Shown here piece by piece: positions 51,167 through 60,705 of a DNA stretch of 64,000 bases (position 1 is the stretch's first letter; every line of letters starts with the position of its first letter). The stretch lies in contig CAZXLD010000006.1 in the NCBI GenBank assembly GCA_964641965.1, forward strand, positions 62,001-126,000. The letters run 5' to 3'. This stretch comes from JAJDFU01 sp964641965. Its GTDB lineage: Bacteria > Bacteroidota > Bacteroidia > Chitinophagales > Saprospiraceae. The translations under genes and the position numbers were made by a program. The notes below the pieces were generated by a model. It did not search any database, was not told the origin of the DNA, and worked only from the letters and a program-made list of their open reading frames with translations.

Positions 51167-51913
51167 CTATTGAACTAAGTAAAGGATTCCGAAAAATAAG
51201 AATTGCAGGATGAACAAGGCTATCGCTACAAAGTTGGGCTGATGCCGGAGTTTGAAATGGAACAGAAGCTGTAATATAAACCCGATTACGAACCAGCCGA
51301 TAAAATTTTGGATGGGAATAGAGTCGCCCTTCCAGGACCAAAATCCCTGGGTGATGGCTACCGGCTCAATCAATACATCCAGGCCTACCATGAGTAGAGC
51401 AGCCAGCCCAGCAGCTGCTAACTTGTTAAGCGATGGGAACAATACGCTGATTGTCATGCCAGCACAATAGGTAACCATGACCCAATTTACCCCAATCATT
51501 AAGGGGGTGTCGAATAGCTTGGGACCCAATACAGAACCATACTGGTAGGAGCCAAAGATTAAACCCGTTTGAACCCCGATCAATTCGGAAAGGAAGCCTA
51601 CGCTGTAGCATATGCCGATAAACCACCAAAAAAATACATTCCGGGGCTTGTGATAATACAACATCAAACCAACGGAAAACAACAGGTTTAGAGGAGTCAG
51701 GAAAATGAAGTCTGGATGAATTGGAATTAGTAGGCCAGCAATACCTACCGCATATACAATGGATAAGACCAAAACAGCAGTTCTCTGTTCTTTCCAGAAA
51801 AACGAGTAAGCAGGACGGTTGTATGTTTTTTCAGGCTGCTCCATGCGCATTCCGCTTGCCAAAGATGGCAAAGTAAAGGAAAAGGGCTTATGCTTGGAAT
51901 CTGGAATGGACAT
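51167..51913 (-). CDS. cruF: Carotenoid hydratase, CruF-like (DUF422)
   Basis: A 248-residue membrane protein of about seven helices belonging to the carotenoid biosynthesis family DUF422. Members include CruF, which hydrates the psi end group at C-1'. Diagnostic segments are SVGFLSELIGVQTGLIFGSY, QYGSVLGPKLFDTPLMIGVN, WVMVTYCAGM and VGLDVLIEPVAITQGFWSWK. The start at 51913 is six bases after the desaturase stop. With its neighbours, it fits 1'-hydroxylation in saproxanthin or myxol synthesis. Confidence 0.82.
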   Translation of the reverse strand: MSIPDSKHKPFSFTLPSLASGMRMEQPEKTYNRPAYSFFWKEQRTAVLVLSIVYAVGIAGLLIPIHPDFIFLTPLNLLFSVGLMLYYHKPRNVFFWWFIGICYSVGFLSELIGVQTGLIFGSYQYGSVLGPKLFDTPLMIGVNWVMVTYCAGMTISVLFPSLNKLAAAGLAALLMVGLDVLIEPVAITQGFWSWKGDSIPIQNFIGWFVIGFILQLLFHFKLRHQPNFVAIALFILQFLFFGILYLVQ

Positions 51914-51918
51914 TTGGA

Positions 51919-53430
51919 CTAAGATGGTATGATAGCTGCCTGGGCCGGTTGTGTCAATAGCTTTTGATTCAAGGTTTCATCTGCAATTTTTGCCGATAAC
52001 AGGCATAAGGGAATACCACCTCCGGGATGTACACTGCCGCCGCAAAAGTAGAGATTTTGAATTCGGGTGCTAAAATTGGGATGCCGGAGGAAAGCTGCCA
52101 TACGGTTATTGGAACTGGTGCCATAAAGGGACCCCAGATGAGAAGACGTCCGAGATTCGATTCGCCTTGGATCCAGGTATTCCTCTTCTCGAATATGCGG
52201 TTCGAGTTCTACTCCCAATAAGCGTTGCATTTTATGTAAGGTCCGGGTTCGAATCTCAGGTATCAATTGCTCCCAATCCTGGCCTGTATTGGGGGGAACA
52301 TTTACCATGACAAACCAGTTTTCTCCATCCGGAGGTGCATCCTGAGGTTCTATCTTGCTGCTAATGTGGATATATACCGTGGGATCATCTGAGATAGCAC
52401 CTTTTTCCAGGCAGGCAAATTCATTTCGATAATCTTCGCTGAATAAAATATTATGTACATCCAGCTCTTTGAATTTACGATCGATACCCCAGTAGAAAAT
52501 TAGTGCTGAAGTAGACTTCTCCTGCTTCAGGGTTTTTTCAGGGGCCTTTTGCCCGGGAAGGAGTTTTCGATAGGTGAAAAATACATCCATATTGCTGATT
52601 ACAGCATCGTGGAAATGGGAACCACGGCCATCTCTGACCCCTATGGTCTTACGATTCTGTACGAGGATTTCTTCAACCGGGTTAGAAAAATGAAATTGGA
52701 CACCTTTACGGACAGCCAGCTGGTATAGGCTTTCCGTTATGGTATGGATACCGCCTTTTGGAAAGAAAGCACCGATACCATGTTCAAAATGCGGGATGAT
52801 ACTGAGCAGACCAGGCGCTTTATAGGGGTTAGAACCATTGTAGGTAGCAAACCGATTGAATAATTGGACCAGGTGTTTTTCCCGAAGGTCGCGTTCATGC
52901 ACGCGGTTCATATTGGTAAATAGATCGTAAGCCGGGAGCCGGAGAAGGGCTTTGGCTACTGAAGCCTGCATCCAGGTGCTAGCCTGATGTAAAGACTTTT
53001 CAAGAAAGATCCGCCCTGTAAGTTCATATTTTTTCCGGCTGTTGTTGAGTAGTCGAAGAACTCGACCCCGACTGACTCCCAGCTGCTCTTCGATCTCGTC
53101 TGCAAACTGCTCCGGGCCTGCCCATGCAGAGATCCGGGTACCGTCTTCCCAGAAATAGTTACAAACGACGGGCAAACGTTGATACTGAAAGGACGACTCC
53201 ATATCCTCATCGGCCAACTCAAACAAGGCCTCTACATACTGAGGCATGGTAAATAGGGAAGGGCCGGCATCAAAGCGGTAGTCACCCAGATGAAAGGAAG
53301 TTAATTTTCCCCCGGGATAGGAGTTGGCTTCATAGACATCTACAAGGTGCCCACGACAAGCTTGCCGAATGGCGCTGGCCAGGCCGGCCACCCCGGCTCC
53401 TACAATCCCGATCGATTTTTGTGGTCGCAT
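51919..53430 (-). CDS. Carotenoid desaturase of the CrtI/CrtD family
   Basis: A 503-residue FAD-dependent desaturase. The N-terminal dinucleotide fold is GIVGAGVAGLASAIRQACRG with YEANSYPGGKLTSF, followed by RFDAGPSLFTMPQYVEALFE. The C-terminal FAD part is LYFCGGSVHPGGGIPLCLLS. Phytoene desaturase CrtI and 3',4'-desaturase CrtD share this architecture. No phytoene synthase is next to it, whereas cruF and crtZ follow in the same operon, so I favour CrtD. First gene of the operon, divergent from rnpB. Confidence 0.85.
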   Translation of the reverse strand: MRPQKSIGIVGAGVAGLASAIRQACRGHLVDVYEANSYPGGKLTSFHLGDYRFDAGPSLFTMPQYVEALFELADEDMESSFQYQRLPVVCNYFWEDGTRISAWAGPEQFADEIEEQLGVSRGRVLRLLNNSRKKYELTGRIFLEKSLHQASTWMQASVAKALLRLPAYDLFTNMNRVHERDLREKHLVQLFNRFATYNGSNPYKAPGLLSIIPHFEHGIGAFFPKGGIHTITESLYQLAVRKGVQFHFSNPVEEILVQNRKTIGVRDGRGSHFHDAVISNMDVFFTYRKLLPGQKAPEKTLKQEKSTSALIFYWGIDRKFKELDVHNILFSEDYRNEFACLEKGAISDDPTVYIHISSKIEPQDAPPDGENWFVMVNVPPNTGQDWEQLIPEIRTRTLHKMQRLLGVELEPHIREEEYLDPRRIESRTSSHLGSLYGTSSNNRMAAFLRHPNFSTRIQNLYFCGGSVHPGGGIPLCLLSAKIADETLNQKLLTQPAQAAIIPS

Positions 53431-53500
53431 ACGCTTCAGCTAACAGTAGTTTGGAAAAACTGTTGGCAGATCCATTAGAAAACTCAACCAATGTACCTGG

Positions 53501-53531
53501 CAAAGTAAGGAACCATTACCTTGATACGCAA
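53501..53531 (-). promoter_or_regulatory. Probable promoter of the carotenoid operon
   Basis: On the minus strand: TTG (53531-53529), 20-base spacer, TTACTTTG (53508-53501), one mismatch to TAnnTTTG. It overlaps the divergent rnpB promoter. Confidence 0.45.
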
Positions 53532-53547
53532 TTTTACTGTTCCTTTG
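53521..53547 (+). promoter_or_regulatory. Probable promoter of rnpB
   Basis: TTG (53521-53523), a 16-base spacer and TTCCTTTG (53540-53547), one mismatch to the -7 consensus. Confidence 0.4.
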
Positions 53548-53583
53548 CAGGAACTTTACGGAGCCCTACTGCAGTTTAGCCTA

Positions 53584-53989
53584 ATGGTGAAGGCTACCTT
53601 GTCGCTTGTCGATATAGGCAAGAGGAAAGTCCGGACAACGTAGAGCGCCACGCCATCTAACGGATGGGGCCCGAAAGCAGCTTCGGGTACAGAAAGTGTC
53701 ACAGAAAACGATACCGCCGATGCCGAAAGGCAGGTAAGGGTGAAATCGTGCGGGGCTATGCCCTTAAAGTAAGAGCGCACGCATTGAAAGAGTAATTTTT
53801 CGATGGGATAAACCTCGTGGGTTGAAATGCCACGTATATCCTCTGCTCCTTGGAGTTCGGGTTGCTCGCTCGATAGCCTTAGGCTCAGGGGAGGGGTAGG
53901 CAGCTAGAGCTTGCTGGTGACGGCAAGCCCAGATAAATGACAAGGACCTGCTTTGGCAGGGACAGAATCCGGCTTATCGGCCTTCATCA
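53584..53989 (+). ncRNA. rnpB: RNase P RNA, bacterial class A
   Basis: The catalytic RNA that matures tRNA 5' ends, about 406 bases. The universally conserved P4 strand and its surroundings are seen as AGAGGAAAGTCCGGACA, with AGGTAAGGGTGAAATCGTGC and AGTAAGAGCGCAC for the specificity-domain region, and the 3' GACAGAATCCGGCTTATCGG. I set the ends by helix P1: TGGTGAAGGCT at the 5' end pairs with GGCCTTCATCA at the 3' end over 11 bp with two G-U pairs. It lies between the divergent carotenoid operon and porV. A strong terminator follows directly. Confidence 0.95.
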
Positions 53990-53990
53990 A

Positions 53991-54020
53991 AAAAGCCGCC
54001 CGAATTTCGGGCGGCTTTTT
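53991..54020. terminator. Bidirectional terminator between rnpB and porV
   Basis: AAAAGCCGCCCGA and TCGGGCGGCTTTT form a 13-bp stem around a three-base loop, with A- and T-rich arms that serve both strands. Confidence 0.9.
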
Positions 54021-54055
54021 CAATTTCCTTATACCATTTTAAACCTGCGTCCGTA

Positions 54056-55303
54056 TTAATCAAAAAAGTCAGGTGAACCTCCGGAAGAAGAATTGTCGTT
54101 TCCTACCTGATCAAACAGGAAGTTGAGTGTAAACCGCAGGGTATTGTCCAAGGGGTTTCGCTGATTGGTACTTGGGATCAAATAAGCGATATCGATTCCG
54201 ACCACATTGTAGCGCAGGCCGAGACCAACCGTGAAATATTGGCGGCCACCTTTCTGCGGATGTTCATAGAAGTAGCCAGCATTAACCCGAAAGATGTTGT
54301 TGTAATCATACTCAGCACCAAAACTGTAATAAAATTCTTTCAACTCTTCTGAAAACCCCTCCGGCGCATCACCCCAGGAAGTAAATAGGGCGGCAATGGA
54401 AGATTGTTCTTTATAATCCGGGATACCGTTACCATCCTCGTCGCAGTTATCGCCCTGGCAAGGAGTGGGAACCAACAATTTATTTACATCAACAGCCACC
54501 GTTAAGGTGTTGAAGTCGTCAAAGTTGAAGTTCCAGGCAGCGCCAAGGCCAAAATTGGCGGGAAGAAAATCCGGTGTTCCTGTATTGGAATAGGTGATCT
54601 TGGAACCGATATTGGTTAGCGCCAATCCAACCAGAATATTGGAATTCAAATTACCCAGCCGAATTGGGCCGTTATAGCTAAAACTAATATCCGCTGCCCC
54701 AGCAATTCCAGCCTCCAAAACCTCACCTGTTCCTGGTACTTCAAGACCGGCAGCCAGGTTGGAGAAAATAAATTTACCGGTAACCCCAACAGAAAACCGA
54801 TTACTTAGCTTTCGGGAATAACCGGCTGCAATCTCAAATTCATTCGGACGACCTTCCAGGAGATTGATCCCGTTTTCGTCAGTGAACTGGATGCTACCCA
54901 TGGAGAAATACCGCAAGCCAAATCCAAGCGCTTGCTGATCGTCAAATCGGTAATATCCCCCTAAGTAGGCCAGGTATACATCATTCAGGCCAAGGCTACG
55001 AAGCCAGGGCGTGTAAGAAGCCGATATGGCCAGCTTTTCCTCCGCAAAAGGAATCTTGGAGGAATTGAAGTGCATGGCAGAAGGGTCTGGCGAAATTCCG
55101 ACCCCCACATCCCCCATGGCACCTGGACGTGCCGTAGGAGTAATCCGCAAAAAAGGTACTGCTGATGTTACCGTGTTGGTACAAGGAGAACCGTCTGGAT
55201 TTCTAAAGCTACCATCACTATCCTGATAACAAGGTGACTGACCCATAACTGCGGTAATAGAGACCAGCCACAGCCCCAAGAGGCTTGGAAAAAGCTTTTT
55301 CAT
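54056..55303 (-). CDS. porV: Type IX secretion outer-membrane protein PorV (LptO)
   Basis: A 415-residue outer-membrane barrel that carries substrates from the T9SS translocon to the sortase PorU. A signal peptide (MKKLFPSLLGLWLVSITAVM) is followed by the family's conserved TSAVPFLRITPTARPGAMGD and VGVGISPDPSAMHFNSSKIP. The barrel ends in LRFTLNFLFDQ, then a short Ser/Gly/Asp tail. A Cys-rich segment (TPCQGDNCDEDGNGIPD) is an unusual insertion resembling a calcium-binding loop. It is 279 bases downstream of porU on the same strand. Confidence 0.95.
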   Translation of the reverse strand: MKKLFPSLLGLWLVSITAVMGQSPCYQDSDGSFRNPDGSPCTNTVTSAVPFLRITPTARPGAMGDVGVGISPDPSAMHFNSSKIPFAEEKLAISASYTPWLRSLGLNDVYLAYLGGYYRFDDQQALGFGLRYFSMGSIQFTDENGINLLEGRPNEFEIAAGYSRKLSNRFSVGVTGKFIFSNLAAGLEVPGTGEVLEAGIAGAADISFSYNGPIRLGNLNSNILVGLALTNIGSKITYSNTGTPDFLPANFGLGAAWNFNFDDFNTLTVAVDVNKLLVPTPCQGDNCDEDGNGIPDYKEQSSIAALFTSWGDAPEGFSEELKEFYYSFGAEYDYNNIFRVNAGYFYEHPQKGGRQYFTVGLGLRYNVVGIDIAYLIPSTNQRNPLDNTLRFTLNFLFDQVGNDNSSSGGSPDFFD

Positions 55304-55582
55304 TGATTTGTATTGTTTGGTCCGCGTACGGTTTAATGTAGTTTTTCGTTACTCGGTTTTGAAAAAAATGTAGCGGGTTTGAGAGAAAGGATAGTTTTGA
55401 CGGCGTTACTCTTTTCACCTTTTGCCGATCATAAGCAGTATGGTTGCACGGCATATCTTATTTACGTTTTTTTTGAAGGCTTATTTTCCAATCGCTCCAT
55501 TAATCCGAAATAATTCTCCCCCTGACAACCAGTTTACGTTTTTGATCAATTAGATGCCTTTACCTTGGTTTTTCCGTTTCAT
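55304..55582. other. porU-porV intergenic region
   Basis: 279 bases without a coding frame. On the minus strand TACATTTT about 70 bases before porV is a near match to the -7 element, so porV may have its own promoter. Confidence 0.4.
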
Positions 55583-58500
55583 TTACTTTAGAATAACCAG
55601 CTTTTCAAAGTCACTTTCTCCCTCCAAGGTGGAAGTCCCAACATTCATTGCCCTAACTTTCACGCGGTAAAGATAAACACCTCGGGCGAGTTGATCCCCA
55701 TATTCGTCTCTTCCATCCCATTCCAGACAATCGTCCTGCCGAATAGCCCCGTCACTTACAAAGGATCGCTCAAGGGTTTTGACCAAAATACCGCTAATCG
55801 TATAGATCTGGACCAACACTTCGATTTCTTCTCCTGCCAGATTGTGATCAAACTGAAAGCATGTTCGGTCCGAAAATGGATTTGGGTAATTCAGAACATG
55901 CTCCAAGGCAATTTTTCCATCTTCTGCTACCACAAATTCTGTAAAACCTTCTCCGGAATTGTTGGCCACATCCCAAGCTTTGACTCGAATCTCATATCGG
56001 CCCGGTTCCAACTGACTCAGTGGAAAACGGACCTCTCCCCGCGTGTAATCGTCCAATTGAGCTTCATAAAAATCATTAAGGATGAAAGAGTTTTTAGTAT
56101 CCTCATTCAATACTCCTTCCAGGTCATGCCCAATAGTATTACCCGCAACATTGATTCCGTTGTCATCCTCCAATTGGACCAAAAGTACCGGGTCGGGACC
56201 AGTCAGCCCTCCAAAAACGAAATCCGCTGTATTCATAAATACGTCTACCACAGGGCCTTCGTCATCATTTATTTCACGGTCAGAAGTACCGCCCAGAATG
56301 AAATCCTCAAAGGCTCCCGTAGCATCTAGCTCGGAATTTTCCTGCCTGGCATAATAGCTGATCTTACCCGGACCAAAGGTGAAGTTGATGTCCTTAGGCA
56401 GTACAAATGTTAGGGAAAAGGTGCCCTCCTGGACACTCGCCCGCCCTTTGAAGAGGATATTCTTCTGTAAGTCATAGTCGAAGACCGGACTACCTCCATC
56501 CTGGCCAAGCGTTAAAAAGTTGACTGCTTTATCGAATACGGTGATCTCCACTGAACCATTGAACGAGGTGATCAACTGGCCATCGTCTCCAAAAACACCC
56601 CCCTTTAAGGTTACCTGATCTAAAGCACGTATGGTATCCCCCGCTGCTGCAGGTAGCGGAATCCCATTGAGCTCAGTAGTCCTGACTTCGAATTCAGGTA
56701 TGGCTAGGGTCATAGTTGGGTCGCCGATCAAGGCAAATTTCCGTGAGTTCTGTGTGGAGGCGGAAGCAGTATTTTTCGCCGATCGAAACACTTCTCCAAG
56801 GGGCAGGTACCTGCCATTTTCCTTCTGGAACAAAACCTGAAGCGCCCGCTCCGTAAGGGCAGCATTGGAATTGGCAAATACCGCTCGTACAGTACTCATC
56901 AATCCAATGCCTGCTCCTCGCCTGCTAAGGATGACTTCTTCCCCTGCTGTCACTTCAAAAGGGTCGTCGTAGCCGGTAAAAGAACAAGTAGCCGTGATGA
57001 ATAATGGAAGGTTGTCGTAATTGGTCCAGGATAGAATATCGCTTACGTTTAACACCCGCTCCTGGGCCCAGCCGCTGCTGCCTCCGTGCCCCAGATAGGT
57101 GACGACCATTTGGCCTCTGAATATATTTCGATTCAATGCTTCAGTGGCCGCCGGGAACCGTTGCCCTCCTGGGGTAGACACTTGTGGGAAGGCATCCAGG
57201 TAGATTTTATCCTGATTAAACTGGGGAAAGCTGTTTCCTATGCCTACTGCTATTTCGTCAGCATCTGAAATATGCAGGTTGCCATCTTCATCATCGGCGA
57301 CGAAGGTGGTTCGGTTACGCCAATCTCCGAAGGTTGGAGGCGCTGTTTCATAGTGAATGATCTTATCAACCATTTCTGCGGCCTCGGTAAGGGATTTTAC
57401 CGGAATCCGGCCCACCCCGATAGAAAGGTCTCCAAAGAATGGGTCCCCACTTCCTACGGGGGAAAGCAATCCGAAATAGTCATCAGACGGGTAAGCAAAT
57501 AACTGGTGAAACGAGTTTCGCTGGTAGGATGGAATCAGATCTCCTCCTAAACCATAAATATCCCGGGCATCAAAGGAGCCGTCGCCAAACAACAGGAGGT
57601 ATTTGAAATTCGGATCCCGGTCAAAGAGCATCTTAGCCAGATTCCGAATGGCGGTTGGATCTTTTTTTCCACCTGAAAATTCATTGAACACTGCCTCTAC
57701 AGAAGCCGTAGCGACTTCCATGCCGGTAAAGGAGGTACGGTGTTCTGCCAGACGCAGGGCTTCGGTAGCGAGGGCCTGCGGATAGATGAACAGGGCATCG
57801 GCCCGCTGTAAAGCATGCAGGTTTTGGTTTGGGACTTCGCCCACAGGTTCAGGAGCGGGGAAATCGTTGTTTCTGTTAAACGCGATGAATTCCGGAATAC
57901 CGGAAACAGGTATTCCAAATTGCAGGCTGGAGCCATTTAATTGGAATTGCTGGCGTTTGGGTATCAAAGGATTAGAGATATCCCACACCTCAATTTGATC
58001 ATTGGCATTTTCAAGTTGATACCGGGCGGTTTCGGCGCCTTCCGCATCCAGGCTTCGGAAGGTCATTTGATCCCCCACCATTATCAACTGGCGTTTTACC
58101 TGAAGCTGGATAAAATCCAACCAGCCCTGGCTGTCACCAAATTGGTTGGGGAATCGTATGGTGACACTGATGTTCGAATTGGATACTGGGGCATCTGTCT
58201 CAACCACAGCAGCATTGGCATAGGTGGAGTTTACATTGTCAGCTGATCCAGATGACGATGCGAATGAACTTCGGTAAGTAGTTCCTTCCAGGTCTGCTTC
58301 AAAAAAGGAGCGGACTTGGGCCCGGAGGGCCATACGGACACGTAATTTGGAGGTACCGGGGATCAGGTTCGGAAACTGGAATAGGTCCGTGTAGGTGTTT
58401 TCGCGAGCCACCCGAAAGGCATCACCTGCCCATTCCCTTCCTGAGCCGGAGGTGACAAAAGAGAGGTGCAAAATATTTTCCAAATCTTCTTCAAACCGGG

Positions 58501-59434
58501 CGTAATCGTCAAAGCTGTTGATGGTGATAGCACCGCCGGAAAGCGACTCCTGTTCTGAAAGGCGTAAACCTGATCCAGCATTCACCTGAATGAAATAGGA
58601 CTGAAGGTTATCGTAGATATTGGTAATCCGGTTGAAGGAGGAGGAAGTGACATCCAAATCCCATCGGTGTGGCCCTTGGGCATAAAACAAAATAAAATCA
58701 GAAGGATCAAAGGAACCGTCTTCGCTCCCCACTACCGAAATAGCTATCTCTTCCAAGTCATCCCATCGAAAATCCTCAATATTTTCAGGGACTGGCCCTC
58801 CCGGTGTGCCTAGCATCTTAATTTGACTTGGATCAATATCATCTATTGCGATACCCAACTCATCCCGCAAAAAAGAATAGGAGAGGCGATAGATCCCCGG
58901 GTTTGCAACCTGCATCTTATACACCTGGCCATTTCGGAGTACGGATTCCGACTGGAAATTTTCGTTTCTTCCTGAATTGTTGAGCGGGATATTGGTGGTA
59001 GGGACTACCTGCAAGGTAGCCGATACTAATCGTTGATAGCTGTTCCCGACTTTTATAACTGGGATAAATTCGTAACGGCCCGTGGTAACGGATCTGGTCC
59101 GGGTAATACGGGTGGAAAATACCAGTTGGTCGCTAATCTCAGTATTCTCGATTAGGGGCTCAAAGTCCGGAAATGGTTCGTAAGTCGCATTGGAAACTAC
59201 AATTGAAAAATTGGTCTGGATATCGGTTGGGAATTGCCCCTGGTAGATTGGAACAATAGGTTGCAGGGGATTTCTTACTACTCCTTTAAAACCAAAAAAT
59301 TGACCTGATTTACCCTCCACCTGGACTGGAACCCCAGTGGTGTCCCAATTTATATTCAACTGGAGTACCTGGGAATTGGCTGTTGTCAGACATAAGGCAA
59401 CTGCAGATAGAATAAGGGCAAATATTTTACTCAT
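55583..59434 (-). CDS. porU: Type IX secretion sortase PorU (C25 gingipain-like)
   Basis: A 1283-residue protease-like sortase that removes C-terminal signals from T9SS cargo and attaches it to the cell surface. After a signal peptide (MSKIFALILSAVALCLTTAN) come beta-rich N-terminal domains, then the C25 caspase-like domain from about residue 555. The catalytic His783 lies in VVTYLGHGGSSGW and Cys817 in FITATCSFTGYDDP. The C-terminal part has Ig-like domains and ends with a sorting-type domain (VLNYPNPFSDRTCFQFDHN, GVYLYRVKV). Only PorU-type C25 proteins next to PorV and GldJ show this arrangement. Divergent from the sprF-like gene. Confidence 0.95.
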   Translation of the reverse strand: MSKIFALILSAVALCLTTANSQVLQLNINWDTTGVPVQVEGKSGQFFGFKGVVRNPLQPIVPIYQGQFPTDIQTNFSIVVSNATYEPFPDFEPLIENTEISDQLVFSTRITRTRSVTTGRYEFIPVIKVGNSYQRLVSATLQVVPTTNIPLNNSGRNENFQSESVLRNGQVYKMQVANPGIYRLSYSFLRDELGIAIDDIDPSQIKMLGTPGGPVPENIEDFRWDDLEEIAISVVGSEDGSFDPSDFILFYAQGPHRWDLDVTSSSFNRITNIYDNLQSYFIQVNAGSGLRLSEQESLSGGAITINSFDDYARFEEDLENILHLSFVTSGSGREWAGDAFRVARENTYTDLFQFPNLIPGTSKLRVRMALRAQVRSFFEADLEGTTYRSSFASSSGSADNVNSTYANAAVVETDAPVSNSNISVTIRFPNQFGDSQGWLDFIQLQVKRQLIMVGDQMTFRSLDAEGAETARYQLENANDQIEVWDISNPLIPKRQQFQLNGSSLQFGIPVSGIPEFIAFNRNNDFPAPEPVGEVPNQNLHALQRADALFIYPQALATEALRLAEHRTSFTGMEVATASVEAVFNEFSGGKKDPTAIRNLAKMLFDRDPNFKYLLLFGDGSFDARDIYGLGGDLIPSYQRNSFHQLFAYPSDDYFGLLSPVGSGDPFFGDLSIGVGRIPVKSLTEAAEMVDKIIHYETAPPTFGDWRNRTTFVADDEDGNLHISDADEIAVGIGNSFPQFNQDKIYLDAFPQVSTPGGQRFPAATEALNRNIFRGQMVVTYLGHGGSSGWAQERVLNVSDILSWTNYDNLPLFITATCSFTGYDDPFEVTAGEEVILSRRGAGIGLMSTVRAVFANSNAALTERALQVLFQKENGRYLPLGEVFRSAKNTASASTQNSRKFALIGDPTMTLAIPEFEVRTTELNGIPLPAAAGDTIRALDQVTLKGGVFGDDGQLITSFNGSVEITVFDKAVNFLTLGQDGGSPVFDYDLQKNILFKGRASVQEGTFSLTFVLPKDINFTFGPGKISYYARQENSELDATGAFEDFILGGTSDREINDDEGPVVDVFMNTADFVFGGLTGPDPVLLVQLEDDNGINVAGNTIGHDLEGVLNEDTKNSFILNDFYEAQLDDYTRGEVRFPLSQLEPGRYEIRVKAWDVANNSGEGFTEFVVAEDGKIALEHVLNYPNPFSDRTCFQFDHNLAGEEIEVLVQIYTISGILVKTLERSFVSDGAIRQDDCLEWDGRDEYGDQLARGVYLYRVKVRAMNVGTSTLEGESDFEKLVILK

Positions 59435-59501
59435 TATTTTCGTTTATTGGCGTGTCAGTCCTTTCGTAATAGGCTGAAAACGGTATTGGAACGTACAAAC
59501 T

Positions 59502-60599
59502 ATGGGCCTATTGCCTTCTAAAATTCGGACGCACGACATTACAAACTTCTTCCAAAAATACCCATGGAAAGCGGGTTTATTTCCGCTATTTGTCCTGTAT
59601 TTATTAGGAGCTACCTCAAGTGGGCTTGCTGCTCAAGATCCTATTTTCAGTCAATTTTATGCTGCTCCCCTTCAGTTGAATCCCGCTTTTGCTGGTGTAG
59701 CGGAGGCTCCTCGCCTGGCTATGAACTACAGAAACCAATGGCCCGGGTTTTCGGGTGGGTTTAATACGGCTGCCCTTTCGTTTGAAACCTGGGCTCCGAA
59801 ACTGAACAGCGGCTTTGGCCTCTTTCTGTTAGGTGATAACGCGATGCGCGGTGTTTACAATATTTTCCATGTGAATGCGACATACAGCTATCGGGTTCGG
59901 CTATCCAGGAAGTCAGCTATTCGCTTTGGGGTGCAAGGTGGTTTTATTAACAGACAATTAGATTGGGATCAGCTGTTATTTGGAGATCAGCTTAACAGTG
60001 TGACCGGTGGGGTAGACGGCAACGGTGATCCGAATGTAAGCTCGGAGATACCTCCTGAGTCTCTTCAGAAAACGGTCTTTGACCTCGGGGTAGGTATCTT
60101 GTTTTATACCAATCGATTGTATGTTGGTTTTTCAGCCAATCACATCAATTCCCCCGATGAAAGTTTTTATACGGTAACGGATGGAAGGAGCGCTACACTG
60201 CCATTTAGATATTCCTTACATGCCGGTTATCAATTTGACTTAGGCAATTATACTAACGGTCGTTCTGAGGCGTTTATATCCCCGAATGTAATGTACATTC
60301 GACAAAGTGATATAGCGCAGGTAAATGTGGGAGCTAGTGCTGGCTTCAACCTATTTTACGGTGGTCTTTGGTATCGCCACACCTTGCGAAATAGCGATGC
60401 AGTGATCTTTTTGGTTGGCGTCCGGCATGGGATTGTCCGAGTAGGTTATAGCTACGATTTGACGGTGTCAGGTTTGTCTGTTCAAAATTCCGGGGGTAGT
60501 CATGAAATTTCGGTCACCTTGAATTTTGCAGAAAACCGAAAACGACAAAAGCGGAAGAAATCACAGGAAATAAACGATTGCTTCCGCATATTCGATTAA
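59502..60599 (+). CDS. PorP/SprF-family outer-membrane protein
   Basis: A 365-residue beta-barrel of the PorP/SprF family, which anchors or helps secrete partner proteins in type IX secretion and gliding. The signal segment (AGLFPLFVLYLLGATSSGLA) ends before QDPIFSQFYAAPLQLNPAFA, the strongest family signature, followed by GVAEAPRLAMNYRNQWPGF. The barrel runs to TLNFAENRKRQKRKK, where a basic tail follows. The N terminus is longer than usual, with about 20 residues before the hydrophobic core. It is 106 bases upstream of gldJ. Confidence 0.92.
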   Translation: MGLLPSKIRTHDITNFFQKYPWKAGLFPLFVLYLLGATSSGLAAQDPIFSQFYAAPLQLNPAFAGVAEAPRLAMNYRNQWPGFSGGFNTAALSFETWAPKLNSGFGLFLLGDNAMRGVYNIFHVNATYSYRVRLSRKSAIRFGVQGGFINRQLDWDQLLFGDQLNSVTGGVDGNGDPNVSSEIPPESLQKTVFDLGVGILFYTNRLYVGFSANHINSPDESFYTVTDGRSATLPFRYSLHAGYQFDLGNYTNGRSEAFISPNVMYIRQSDIAQVNVGASAGFNLFYGGLWYRHTLRNSDAVIFLVGVRHGIVRVGYSYDLTVSGLSVQNSGGSHEISVTLNFAENRKRQKRKKSQEINDCFRIFD

Positions 60600-60650
60600 G
60601 GAAAATCTGGATGGCTGACGCTAGCCATACTACACACAGTAAATGCAGCG

Positions 60651-60676
60651 TTGACTTTCCGGAATTGTTATATTTG
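60651..60676 (+). promoter_or_regulatory. Possible promoter of gldJ
   Basis: TATATTTG (60669-60676) fits the -7 consensus; TTG at 60651-60653 is 15 bases upstream, shorter than normal. The leader would be about 23 bases. Confidence 0.5.
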
Positions 60677-60705
60677 GAGTTCGATTCTCAAACTTATATT
60701 CTCTA

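Noticed and set aside
51919..53430. Confident assignment as phytoene desaturase crtI
   Set aside because: Family members CrtI and CrtD cannot be told apart by eye and the operon context favours CrtD.
55691..56329. 212-codon antisense frame in porU
   Set aside because: Shadow of the porU coding strand.
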